Part shown: in pieces, positions 22,241 to 33,691 of the stretch
Layout: each line of letters begins with the position of its first letter
Numbering within the stretch: the stretch's first letter is position 1
Assembly (NCBI RefSeq): GCF_026210795.1
Contig: NC_089460.1
Coordinates: 2,194,501-2,258,500, forward strand
Reading direction: 5' to 3'
DNA: 64,000 nt
From: Rhizophagus irregularis
Lineage: Eukaryota > Glomeromycota > Glomeromycetes > Glomerales > Glomeraceae
The notes under the pieces: model-generated
Database searches by the model: none
What the model was told of the DNA's origin: nothing
What the model saw: the letters and a program-made list of their open reading frames with translations, nothing else
Program-made: the position numbers and the translations under genes

Positions 22241-22505
22241 CTTTCTGGTAACGGACTGGATTTTTGGATGTTGGATAGTTGACTCACACTGGCCTTTGGG
22301 TAAAGTTGGGGTATGCGATTCTGTAATAGTTCAGTTTTTCTTTGCTTTAATTTTATTTTAGTTTAGATTTCTTTACTTGTATGAATCGTGAAGCTACTTT
22401 TTTTATTTTTTATTAGTTTATTTTCTTATTTTTGTAATGTTGTTCGATTATATTTTCGAAGTTCAAAGTATAAATAAAAGATAAAGTCAAAAGACTGTTT
22501 GTACA
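22241..22505 (+). other. LINE 3' UTR
   Basis: This non-coding stretch lies between the last recognisable ORF2 sequence and the right target duplication. It carries no poly-A tail. The end reads AAAGATAAAGTCAAAAGACTGTTTGTAC directly before the duplicated target, so priming may rely on sequence pairing rather than oligo-A. Confidence 0.6.
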
Positions 22506-22522
22506 ATAAAAGGATAAAACTA
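22506..22522. repeat. LINE target-site duplication, right copy (17 bp)
   Basis: ATAAAAGGATAAAACTA, identical to 14654-14670, marks the 3' boundary of the LINE. Confidence 0.9.
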
Positions 22523-22779
22523 CCACCATTTGATTCATCTCAGTGAGACGATTCTAACAAGCTATGGTATATCTTTGTACAATTATTAGATGCCAAGCTA
22601 TTTAATATATTCTTTATATAACTGCGATTATAAACAGTTCTTTTTAATATAAGATTTTTAGATAGAATGTAGTTATATATGATAGATTTTAATAATAAAG
22701 TGTTTTGAACATTCAACTGGTGTGACTATATAGTAGAATGTGACTATAACGGGAGTGACTATAGAGGGAGTTGACTGTA

Positions 22780-23344
22780 TTATGATTTTAAAATTTCTAT
22801 TAATCTTTCTTTATAAAAAATTATTCTAATTAAATTATATCAAATCACGTGATTTACCCCGCTTTAGACAACTTCCTTTTTTAGAAATTTGAGCAATCTA
22901 ATTTTTTAAATTTTTCTGAAAAGTAACAGAAAATAAAATTTCCTTTTTTGGAAATTCGTGTAACTATTAATTTCCTTTTATGGAATTCGGTGTAACCAAA
23001 ATTTCAGTTTTTCGCCAGAAATAAAATTTCCTTTTTTTGGTTTTGTATGATATTGATAACGAATAGAAGTAGGATTATACAATTCAAATAACTTATTTAT
23101 ATGATTAATCAAACATAACGCCAAGTGTTTTTTAATATATAGATAACTGTGTAAAAGTTAGAAGTGTGAAATTTTAAATATATATTCTTTGAAATTTATG
23201 TTATCATATATTAAAATTTCAAGTATTGTTATTATATATAATTTTAAATAATTAATAAAAATGAAAGATCTGCTACTTTTGTCTGAGTAGTATAGATATC
23301 TATAAAAATATCTTGAAATATTGTCTTTATCTAATACTTTAACT
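22780..23344. other. Spacer; short GGAAAT/TTTCC repeats, no gene
   Basis: At about 22870-23040 the phrase ATTTCCTTTTTTGGAAATT recurs three to four times. Otherwise this is unremarkable AT-rich sequence. Confidence 0.45.
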
Positions 23345-23700
23345 ATTGGTTCAAGTTTTTATTTTTTTAGTTTTATCTTTATTCTTATAATTGATATTAA
23401 AAGTATGATGTTTTTTATTAACAGAATAACATATATTTTTCAATGCTAATATATCTTTCAAATTATATATATAATTTCTGTATTTTTCATTAAATTCAAC
23501 TAATATATGTTTTCCAATATTCATAGCATATTTTGTAAAAATAGAATTTTCATATTAATCAATTGATTTTAGTATATATGTATGCCATTTGCTTTTTCTT
23601 GCTATTTTTAATATTTTAAAATAAAGATCAAACAAATAAATTCCTGATGTTTTTATTTTTTTTAGAAATGTATATTCCTGAAATAAATATTAAGTTAATT
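23345..23700 (-). pseudogene. Possible coding relic, unknown
   Basis: One minus-strand frame stays open for about 100 codons with a single stop (NIGKHILVEFNEKYRNYIYN, then LKDILALKNICYSVNKKHH; upstream GIYLFDLYFKILKIARKSKW). Composition is plausible for protein, but the frame is extremely Lys/Asn/Ile-rich, as random AT-rich DNA would give. I do not recognise the family. It could belong to the transposon debris upstream of the hAT relic. Confidence 0.2.
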
Positions 23701-23794
23701 TATATATAGAAAAAAATAGAAAAACTAAAAAAAAATAATTTAGTATACAAATTTTATGAATAAATTTGTAATATTAGTATAATTAGTGTTGTTA

Positions 23795-24030
23795 AGTTCA
23801 AGCTAAACCAAACCAGATTGAACTAAACTGATAGAAATTAATCTGGTCCAATTTATAAGTTTTTAAGTTGTAATTGGATTCAACTTTAAAAATTTTAAGT
23901 TGTAATCCAATTTGATTTAAAAATTCCAAGTTACAATTCAATCTGATTTAAAAAATTAAATTACAGTTTAGTTTAACTTTAAGGTTTTTAAGTTGCAGTT
24001 TGGTTTAACTTAATAATTTCAAGTTAATGG
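23795..24030. repeat. Degenerate ~38-bp tandem repeat (AAGTTGTAATTGGATTCAAC type)
   Basis: Five to six diverged units contain TTTAAGTTGnAnTnnnnTT followed by CAACTTTAAAAA. It is non-coding and may be the subterminal repeat region of an old DNA transposon. Confidence 0.6.
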
Positions 24031-24888
24031 AATTGATGATGAAGATTAATACCCTATAAAAAATCTGATCCATATTTTATCTTTCCATGTTTTTTTCATA
24101 AATGTATCATTTTAATGGAATTTATAGCTTTAAATCATGGAAATTTTCATCTCACTAATACAGATATTTGTGAATATATCATTTTTACAAAATTTTTATG
24201 GAAGATATAGAAAAATAATGGAAATATTTAGATAAAAATTTTTTATAGGAATAGAACTAATAACAAATTTTATTAATTATTTTTTTTATTAAATATATTA
24301 ATATTTAATTTGTGATCTATATAAAAAGTAAAGAATTTAACTATTAAAAATCAGGGCAATTTTATTATTTTTTTCTTTATAATTAAGTATATATTTCTTA
24401 AATATAATTTCAAATTTAAAGCTAATAAATATATATAAATATATTAGTAGTTGATTATATTTACTTAAAGTTTGATGCCTTTTCTAAAGAAATAAAAAAA
24501 GATTTATATGTGATAAAGTTTTTGTACAATACTCACAGATTTTTGTATAACAATCACAATTTTTGTATAACTACAGTATATGACTTTTAACTTATGTGTA
24601 TATAGCATTAAATGATATTATACAAAGTTCAAAAAAGTAAAATTTATTTTATACTAATATAGAAAGTGATGTTAAACTAACTTTTGGTAAAGAAAATTTA
24701 TGTAAAGATCTGTTTTATAATTTTATATTTTTCCTGAATTTTATTAACTAAATTCTCTACTTTTTAGACAAATTACAAATTAATACTTATAATTTAAAAT
24801 ATTTTCTAAGAATTTTGTTAATATTTATATAATCACTAAAAATAAAACTAAATACATTATATTTCTTATTACAATTTAATAATGCTAT
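24031..24888. other. AT-rich spacer, nothing recognised
   Basis: No coding frame of note. A short ATTTTTGTATAAC phrase is repeated at about 24540-24575. Confidence 0.45.
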
Positions 24889-25682
24889 TTAAGAATTTAA
24901 ATTTATACAAGCTTCTATTGCATAATTACTTAATCTATTTTTTCTTTTACTAATTAATTCGCCAAATTTTAAAAAAGTTTGTTTACTGAAAACTAATGTT
25001 GCAGGTATACAAATATAATCATAAGCTATTTTGACTAAAATTGGATATTGCATTTTATAATCTTTTTACCATTCATAGGGATTTACATTTTGAGATTCTA
25101 TAGAAACTGCCAAATATTCTTTAACTTCATTATGAAATGACAAACTATTGGATTTCTTTTTTTTTTATAGAATATATTCCATAATTTCTTGTGATTTTTT
25201 TTCCCCTAGTATACTTGATATTTATTTTCTTCATTATTTTTTTCACTTTTTACAAGAATTTGATAGCTATTAAATTCAGCTAAAAGAGCACTTTTTGCCA
25301 TTTTTATATCTATATAGTACCAACATGGATAAAAGATATTACTAAAGCAATAAGGGAAAAATTTGATTCCATATTATATAATTTTAATTTAGCTACTTAT
25401 TTGGCTTTGGTATTAGATCTTCATTATAAAACACAAATTATTCCTAATATGAGATTCATTATTCTATATAGTTAGTATATTTAAATGATCTTGCAAATAA
25501 TCTAAAAAAAGCAATAATATTTCAAGAGTAAGATATTCAGACCCAGGTATTTTCACTGTAAACTCATAAAAGGGTTTTAAAAAATCACAAAATAATTTGA
25601 TTTTTATCCATTCATTTTTAGTTAAACTAAAATTATTGTTTAGCCAATCCAAACCATTTGGATGTAGTATAGTATATTGCAT
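24889..25682 (-). pseudogene. hAT-family transposase relic with an internal inverted segment
   Basis: Two parts lie on the minus strand. 25682-25464 reads NEWIKIKLFCDFLKPFYEFT followed by SEYLTLEILLLFLDYLQDHL, the helical insertion region of hAT transposases. About 25303-24889 carries NEVKEYLAV, YPILVKIAYDYICIPATLVF and GELISKRKNRLSNYAIEAC, the C-terminal hAT dimerisation domain. The expected intervening stretch (AIREKFDSILYN...LALVLDLHYKTQ) is present but on the plus strand at 25318-25463. That 146-bp block is bounded by CTATATAG on both sides (25310-25317 and 25464-25471). A TAA follows the W of NPYEW, where the family normally has a second Trp. The N-terminal BED finger and catalytic start were not found. 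Confidence 0.8.
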
Positions 25683-27314
25683 CCAAAAATGATTGTTAAA
25701 GTGAAAAAACTGAGTCTATTAATAGTTTATTAGATGATTTAACAGAAGAATACTTTTCTGATTTGACAGTTGATACAAACTAATTTAATTTAAGTTTATT
25801 TATCAATTAAGATATTTTTACATTAGTTAAATAGTACTATTGCAATGATCATAATGCAAAAACTAGATTCTAAATCCAGTACTAAATACATCAAACCCAT
25901 CACCAAATATAATAACAGAACTAAACACAATTCCAAACCTTGTAATAACACCACTCCATCAATAACTAGCAAGGGAACCAAAATACAAGATGATAGAGTT
26001 ATTGGTCTGATGACATTACTTGTATGGTTGCTGGAATGCCAGGTTACCAAATAAATATACCTTCAAATTTAGGTGCTCCTTAAGGAACAAATAATTTCAA
26101 TATAGATTTATGGAAGGTTTAGTAACAAACTTAATTTCATGCTTTGCTGTTACATTATTATTGATAATTTCTAATTTTTTCTTTTACACCTTGAGAACTT
26201 TGATACATTCTTTATGACTTGGATTTTTACAGCAGCGTACTTTGCTTATTTTATTTTTACAGAAATTTTTACTATTTTTCATTTTTTTGCAAATATAAAA
26301 CCTTTTTCTTTCAGCATTTTCAATTATAATCAGACTTATATATTTTAAACATTTTAAATTACTAATTATATATTAAGTATATTAAACGGTAACGGGAGTA
26401 TAAATTCTAATATTTTAATTGTACAAAGCAAATATCATCAAAATTCATGTAATTATAATTATACATAAAAAAACCGATGTAATTTTACGGATCAATAAAT
26501 CTAATGTTCCTCAGTTAAAATCAAAAATTATCGTGATTTTTACGATAATGACTTATTTTAGATAATTATTTACAGTTTATTTATAACTTAAGGTTTAAAT
26601 ATTTATTCTAATTTGATACATAAATTAGGAAAATGTTGTACTTAATCATGATCAAAATATTTACAAAAGAAAAATGCCTGATTATCTCTCAAAATGACAC
26701 AAATGTTGAATCGATAAGTGTTGAAATTACGGCGCGAATTTCCGCGAAATTAATTACTTAGTTGCATCATTTTTTTAAACGGTCAAAATATCTTTACGAC
26801 GACACCTTGGAGTAGTTGTGTGCCTAATATTATCGAACTTCATCATAAACATATAACTTATCGGGATATATTAATTATATTGCATTAAATAATTTTTTTC
26901 AAAAAATTAGTGTGGTTTATTATTTATTTAACATTTGCTTTGAATTGATTGGTAAAGACGATCTGTTAGCCTTAATTGTTTAGTTGATTTTAAAAAAAAT
27001 TATTCGTCAAAAGTTTTTTTTTTTTTTTACTAAGAAAGCAAAGAGATTATGAAAATGAAAAAAAAATTTTTTTTTTTTACCAATCCAATTTTTTTTTAAA
27101 ATATATATATTATATATATTAAAAGAAGGAAAAAAAAATTAATCGGTAAGGTAAAAACTAAAATATCTTTTTTTTTTTTAGCTTTCCATCCAATAACATT
27201 TAAATTTTTTTCTTTTAGAAATAAACTTCTATATTTATTAATCTATTAATATTATATATAATATTAAAATCAACAAATCCAATCTAATCCAACAAAGACA
27301 TCATATGACTGCTT
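25683..27314. other. Transposon debris grading into host intergenic DNA
   Basis: The plus strand near 25704-25780 reads ESINSLLDDLTEEYFSDLTV and the minus strand near 26180-26310 reads KNSKNFCKNKISKVRCCKNP; either could be further hAT-element fragments, but neither is convincing. Short ORFs at 25823-26054 overlap on opposite strands and are not supported. From about 27000 there are A/T runs and a TA microsatellite downstream of the next gene. Confidence 0.4.
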
Positions 27315-28982
27315 CTAAAATGATGATACTTCTTCATTTTTATTCTTTTTTGACATTTCATTAGATTTATCGGTCTCAGATAATCGACGTTTCTTTACAT
27401 CCGTATATTTATTCTCGGATTGTGGAGGATTTTTATTAGTATCCTCAATATAATAATCATCATCATCATCACTCATTGGTATATCAATTCCTCCATCATA
27501 CCTTCCAGGAATATGGAATAAATCATTTGATAGTTCATCATTTTTACTTTTCGTCATTAACGCTGGAGGTTCTAAAGATCCAGTTACATCTGCACAATAA
27601 TTTAACATATCTGTTTCAAAAGTTCTGATTGGATATTTATTTGCTAAATTTTCAAAATGTTGCTCGAGTTTTCCTTTAACATTTAGAAACTGGAAAAAAA
27701 AAAAAATTTTTTTTAATTAGTTTTAAATTTTTAAAATTTTTTAAATTTTTTTTTTTTTTCTTTTAAAAAATTATTAACATACTTCTTCCATTCTGTCCTT
27801 TTTCTTTTGACGAAATTCATCTAAATATGCGGTACGTTGCCATAGTAAATAATCATCAGCACGGGTAGCAGCAAAGTGAGGATCATCATCATCATCACTT
27901 TCTGAATCATCCGAATGATAATCTGATGGATCAATATTACCATACGAAAATATTTCCAATAAAGCATCAAGTGAACTATAAGAATCACAAAGATAACATT
28001 CTATCGCGGATTGTGTTAACAAGTCCAATAATAGATCATACCATATTGGTTTAACAGTTGATCCATTATTATTATCCAAACGATATGTTATTGCACATGT
28101 ATTAAGAAATACAGGGATTGCATCAATTAAACCTGGAGCAGTTCGACGTGATGGAATGGGTTTAGGGGGGGTACTGCGCCTCCTTGTCATTGGAGGGGTT
28201 ATACTTGAATTACTTGGATGTTGTTGACATGCTATACATATACTTTGTCGATGTTTTCTACATCTTGATAATAAAGCGTTTTTAAAATGTTTCTCATATT
28301 TAACAAGATTTGGTGGTAATTTGTGAGATTTTTGAGTTGAATTATTACGTAAAGGTGACGTCGAGGTTGTAGTAGGTATATTTGTCGTTGTATTTGATAA
28401 TTTTGGAGGTTGATTAGATTTTTGGGTATTTGAAGTATTTAAGAAGTTGTGAGAGACATGAGATGAAGGAGATGCAATATGAGATCGATCAAAAACTAAA
28501 TGTAATAATTGACATAAATATAATCTATGTTTAAGAGGTAAAGGTAATAAAACGGAAGAAGCTTGAGTTCGATGAGATTGTAATAAACCTTCAACTATAG
28601 CTTCAACACCTTGACCTTTCTTAATATGAAAAGATTGTTGTTGACCATCATCAAATTTTTTTAAATCATTCTTAGTTTGATCAATTCTAGCATTAATTGA
28701 TACAGATAAAAGATAATCAAGAATAACATTTGTTGTCGATATTAAAGTATTATTATTTGTTAAATTTTCAGAAGGAAGAGGATAATTTCGATAATTATTA
28801 GAGATAATAGGAATTTGATTTGAAGGTTTTAAAATGTTTGAAGTTGATAAAGGTTGAATTTGATCTTGAATTAATGGTAAATTTGTTGTGGTTGCTATCC
28901 TAACCGTTGAATTTGTAGTAAGAGGAAGTGTTTGGGTTGTTGTAGAACCGATGAGATTTCCGTTATTACTTGCGCGACCCAT
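27315..28982 (-). CDS. Conserved-looking hypothetical protein, 524 aa, two coding exons
   Basis: The start is ATG 28982. Coding exon 1 is 28982-27783 (400 codons); intron 27782-27690 runs from GTATGT to a poly-pyrimidine tract and CCAG; coding exon 2 is 27689-27315 (124 codons plus stop), joined in phase 0. The N-terminal 120 residues are Ser/Thr/Asn-rich and probably disordered. Residues 122-170 (GVEAIVEGLL..LPLKHRLYLCQLLHLVF) and 284-350 (GLIDAIPVFLNTCAITYR, PIWYDLLLDLLTQSAIECYL) are predicted helical blocks. Cys/His residues near 241-255 (CRKHRQSICIACQQH) could bind metal. Acidic tracts (DDSESDDDDD near 358-367; SDDDDDYY in exon 2) and Lys/Arg clusters at the C-terminus (KKRR) suggest a nuclear or chromatin-associated protein, which is inference. 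I do not recognise a named family. Low-complexity Asp runs are encoded by ATC-type trinucleotide repeats. Confidence 0.85.
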
Positions 28983-28987
28983 TTTTA

Positions 28988-29066
28988 CTAAAAAAAAATA
29001 AAAATACGTGACGTGTAAATAATATAAATATAATATAATAATTTATGGTATCGATTGTTTTCTTAC
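28988..29066 (-). other. Intron in the 5' UTR of the 524-aa protein gene
   Basis: On the minus strand GTAAGAAAAC begins at 29066 and a T-rich tract ending TTTTTTTTTAG finishes at 28988, only five bases before the ATG at 28982. Donor and acceptor are both strong and the 79-nt length matches the other introns here. It places the transcription start upstream of about 29070. Confidence 0.55.
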
Positions 29067-29219
29067 CTATCACGATTTGTAGTTGAAAAAAAAGGAGGTT
29101 TTCAAACAAATTTCTCGAGGAAAAAAAAAAAATTCTTTCTTTTATTTTATAATATTTAATTATTAAAGTAAAATTAATTTATGCTACTTTAAAAATTATT
29201 AAAATAAAATAAAATAAAA

Positions 29220-29332
29220 AAAATTATATATATATATATTATATTATATATATATATGTATGTATGTTATTTGTATGATATATATATATATATATATTAA
29301 AGTATATATATTAAAAGTATATATATTAAAAA
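29220..29332. repeat. TA-dinucleotide microsatellite with TATATTAAAAG repeats
   Basis: Long runs of (TA)n, interrupted by TGTATGTATG, are followed by repeated AGTATATATATTAAA. The array lies about 150-350 bp upstream of the 524-aa protein gene. Confidence 0.85.
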
Positions 29333-32300
29333 AAAAACAAAAATGAAAGATTATACTTTTTATTTTCAATTCTAATTTTAAAAATAAAATTTTTTTTTTT
29401 ATTTATTTTAATTATTATTAATAATAATTTCTTTTTTTTTTTGGATTTGGAAACGAAACAAAAGATAATAAGACGGCGAGAAAAATAAAGCTTTTATAAT
29501 TTTTTTTTGGATATGTTTATGTCATCAAACAAAGAGAACCAAGAATTCCCGTTTTTTTTCCATATCAGTTTTAGTAATTGTACATCCAAAATATCAATCA
29601 AAAAAAAAATTATGAAAGAGTACTTTTATCTGTTACAAATTGGGAATTTAAAAAGGAAAATCGCGCCATCTAAATAAATTACAAACAACTAAAATAAGTT
29701 ACATAATAAATTTTAAATATAAATCTTAAAGGAAAATTTCGGAAGTAGAAAATTTCTCATCAAAATATCATTATCTGCGCATCTAACCGGAAAAGATAAT
29801 TTATTATAGATTAAAAAAATCGATAAGCATATATTTTAAGTATATATATGTATACAATTAATATTATATATATATATACAATAATAATATGACTGATAAT
29901 ATAAATAAAACCATATATAATTTAGTTAAGATATACCTTTTAAACATGATGAACGGGGAAAAAAAAAAAATGGTCGGAATCTAAAAATCATGCACATAAT
30001 ATTTCAACCATTGTTTTTTTACGGGTGAAAACGAATAAAATTAGGGATTTGTAATTGACCAAATGTATCATACGATGCATAAAGTAATGTATTGTACATA
30101 AAACTACTATATAACGTATTTTATAGCCACACAAAAGGACAATACTGTTTTTTTGGATCTCAATCGGAAAATGTTTATTTTATAAGATAGTCATATTGTA
30201 CAGTTTGTACAGTTGCATTAATAAATTTTAAAATTGTAACATAAATGCGCAGTAACAATCGTACAAATTACTCAACTCCACATTTTATAAAGACCAAATT
30301 CGGAATAAAGAAGATGTAAGATTACTTGATTATGGGAAAGTGCACGGTATCATTACATGTTACAAATGTTACATCCGTAACGATGTAATTAAATTTTTTT
30401 TTTTGATAACATATTATAAAAAAGAATAAAAGATGATGATAAGAAACAGGAATTTTCCGGCTGTTTGGAACAAAGCCCTTTTACAAAAAATAAACAAATA
30501 GATTATTTTGTATTAGTCTAAAGATTTTAAAGCAGGAAATCTGATAAAAAATAATTTTATTCTCATCAAATCATATTTTGAATACACACGGACCTTCTTT
30601 ATAACAAAAGAAAAAAATTGGAAGGGTTTGACCCTTGCAGAAATGTTTCCCTTATTATGAGAAAAAGGAGTTAGAAATCGTCAAGAATCGCCTAAATTCG
30701 CCGTTCGGACAGGTTTATTCATAAGAAAAATGTGTGAGTTTGGATAAGTCAATAAGTCAATATACCTGATATGGATTTTGATGAATTACCCGATTAGCCC
30801 AAAAAATATGTCTATTATAACCAAACAAAGTTCAAAAGTTTATCTTGTGACTTATTTCATGCAACCTTTTGGAAAACCGTTTTAAAAAAAAAAAAAAAAT
30901 TTTTTTTTTTATTTTAAAATTGTTTCACAATAAAAAATGTACTTTGTAGATTACTCAGGAATTTTATAGATATTCACTCAGGTATTTTAGATATTTACTC
31001 AGAAATTTTATAGATACAATCAAGAAAATCTAAGAAATTCGATCAAAAAAAAAATAAAAAAAATAAAATAAAATAAATAAAAATAAATAAATAAAATAAA
31101 TAAATAAAATAAATAAAATATTAGATTATTTTAATTTATGCCGCAAATTATCTTTGCATTACATTTAAAACGGAAACCTGACGGAAAAATCCTATCAATG
31201 TTAAAAAATTTTTGTTCCGAAATATTCCAGAACCCAACATCAAGTATTTCTCCAGTTTAAATTCTTTCCTTTTTTTAACAAAAATATTTTTTGTCATCCC
31301 CATATTGAGACCTTTTATGTTTAACAATTTTAATTAATTATTAACCTTGTAGTCCCTTTGTAATTCCCTTGTAATATTATTAGATATTATTTTATTTCCG
31401 ATATTACCGATAAGAACATTTTCGTGAGTGGTGATAGAAGATTACGAATCATTAAATCATTTATTTTATTTATTACGGAGATAACATATAACTATATATG
31501 ATTTGATATAACCATTAATGGGCAAATCCTGTATCACCTTTAATAAACTGATAAGGAATATGCGTGGCGTAGTAACCTTTTTTTTTTTTTCTGTCAAAAA
31601 GGAATATTCGACCGTTGTCCCATTTCCGATTGTCCGTTGTCCGTCCGTTATTTTGTCTTTGTTGGGGATATCCTTTTTTCACAAGTGAATGCAGTTTGTA
31701 TCGGAATTAAATTAAAAAAAAAATAAAACTTAAAAGGGAAATAATCCAGTTCCTTGCGTAAATAGGAACTCGTGAAGAGTAAATCTATTTGAATAATTAA
31801 TTATCCTTTTTAAAGATTTCGTTTTTTTTAAACAAGGGAAAAAAGTTTTTAATTCAGATAACGATATCGACAATATTTTTTATCATAATAGATAAGATAT
31901 CCCCCTTATTTTTTTTTCACACATCTCAACACATCAGGAATTTTAATTAAAATTCTAAATTCACGCGGGATTACATTTGAAACATATTTCATGTGCTCAT
32001 CACGTGGAATGCAATATTTGAGCTTTTTCTTTTTTTTTTTTGCATTTTCGACATTAAAAAATCTATCTTTGAATGTTTATCCATATTTATCAACCCTTTT
32101 TTTAATTCGGATCATTTTTTCTTTTTTAAACATGAACAATTTCTATTTTATGCTGCACGTTTTCGTTATCTTTCGGAATAAATGGATTGAAATTCCGGTC
32201 AAAGAAATTGAAAAACCTGTTTTTTCATTGTCATATATGTTACACGAAGAAAATTATTAGGGAAAAAAAAAATTCCCTCCCCCTCCTCTTGTACCCTAAC

Positions 32301-33691
32301 GTCCACAGATTTTAAAATGAAAAGGTGCCACTTAACCATAAATGGAATTCTATTTTTTGACTTACTTGATTTGCATTGGAAACATTGAATGACTATTAAT
32401 GACATTCTAAATTTTAATTGAAATTATTCAATTTCCGGAGAGGATATTCATTAATTTATTGAAATAAGAAAATTAATGAGTATCCCTTAAATTTTTTATG
32501 ATAATTTAAAAAAAATCGGAAATGTGAAACAACTATAATCTTATCTATTGTTAATCCCGGTTGAATGGGTTTAATTCAAAATTTGATATACACGTCACGT
32601 GTCCTTAAATGGAATTATAGGTACATTTAAAACCGAGCATAAACACGAACGTATCATTTGAAATCGCGAAAATAGTTCTAGCGGAAATCCTTTTTATTCG
32701 TCAACCTGCTGACTTACGATAATAAAAGCTTAATCAACGGATCAAAATATGAAAATGTCGCCTTAAATTCCCGATAATTTTAGATTTCACAACTTCCGAT
32801 AGATGGAATTTTTCTTTCTTTTTTTTCTTTTTTTTTTTGATACGCTATAAATAGATTAATCACTTTTAATCATTTTAACTCATAAAAGGGTATTTTAAAT
32901 TTATATTCCGATATTATTTCGGAGAAAGTTGGCAGGTAAGTTGTTAATCTTACTTATTATATACAAATTTGCATGAATAAACTTGTTTTGGTTTAAACCA
33001 ATTGTGTGATTATCTCGTGCTCATTCTGAGAAAAGCTTTGTTACTTTTGCATCGTATGATTTTAATAATCATTCTGATGCGCATTTTTTTTTCTTAATTC
33101 TTTTTTGTAATGGTTTATTATTGAATTTTTTTTTTTGAATAATGTCATTCAACGGGTGGGTCAAAAATATTTTTGATAGAATCCAAAATTTAAATGAAAA
33201 ATTATAATTCAAATTTATTAAAAGGGTAATATGTAATTAATATATTATTTAGAATGAAAAAATTTGAACGATTCGATTGGTCAAATCAATGAAATTTCCA
33301 AAGATAGTTTTATCATATACGCTGACGATACATATTTTTTGTTTAAGAACGATCGATTCTTCATTTTTGTAACGAATTTTCTAAACATAGTTTCTATCAT
33401 ATTTCCTATCATATATCCTATCATATAATGCGATGATACGCCGGAAAGACGACTCTTTAAAAGAACATAATAATAAAGAAAATAAAGAATATACTATTAC
33501 ATTATATTGTTCATAGACAAAAAATTTTTAAGAAAAGTAAGAAAAGTAAAATTTCATGTATATAGTTACAATGAAAGTATCGCGCGCGTCTAAATAATCT
33601 TTTTTTTTTATAAATAAAATGGTTTCTACCTTTCTGGCCTTTAAAAAAAAAAATTTTTTTTTATTTCATGATAATTTTTTACCCAATAAAA
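29333..33691. other. AT-rich intergenic region (~4.4 kb), no gene found
   Basis: Contains many poly-A/poly-T runs, an AAATAAATAA simple repeat at about 31050-31120 and a TA-rich patch near 29840-29880. ORFs near 31991-32405 overlap on both strands, are extremely Phe-rich and are not supported. At 32935 the plus strand has GGCAG followed by GTAAGTTGT, a good splice donor that could end a 5' UTR exon of the membrane-protein gene starting at 33692, although its acceptor was not identified. Confidence 0.5.

Larger units (their letters stand above)
14671..22505 (+). mobile_element. Full-length but mutated LINE (non-LTR retrotransposon), ~7.8 kb
   Basis: It is bounded by the exact 17-bp direct repeat. 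Order: a short 5' UTR (14671-14792), ORF1 (RRM-like), ORF2 (APE endonuclease, reverse transcriptase, RNase H, zinc knuckle) and a 3' UTR (about 22220-22505) that ends without a long poly-A but with an A-rich TATAAATAAAAGATAAAG segment. The domain order is that of the I/Tad/R1-type LINE groups. The plus strand is markedly pyrimidine-rich and more GC-rich than neighbouring DNA. Both ORFs have several frameshifts and stops, so the copy is dead, though full length with an undamaged target duplication. Confidence 0.9.
13992..22777. mobile_element. Tc1/mariner-like non-autonomous element interrupted by a LINE
   Basis: The left end is CAGTCAACTCTCTTTATAG. The right end, read inverted, is CAGTCAACTCCCTCTATAG, and inner parts (GTTAC/GTCAC) also match. 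TA flanks both ends (13990-13991 and 22778-22779). The element's own sequence is 13992-14670 plus about 22523-22777, so it was roughly 0.93 kb before interruption. It has no transposase. Its left part holds three ~147-bp repeats. A 7.8-kb LINE occupies the gap, flanked by a 17-bp direct repeat. The near-perfect ends show the DNA transposon was already resident when the LINE landed. Confidence 0.85.

Noticed and set aside
25823-26054. Overlapping 69- and 75-aa ORFs on opposite strands
   Set aside because: Neither has a domain or splice context; one is the antisense of the other.
27315-27608. Independent 97-aa gene
   Set aside because: It is the tail of coding exon 2 of the 524-aa protein; the CCAG acceptor at 27690 joins it in phase to the long first exon.
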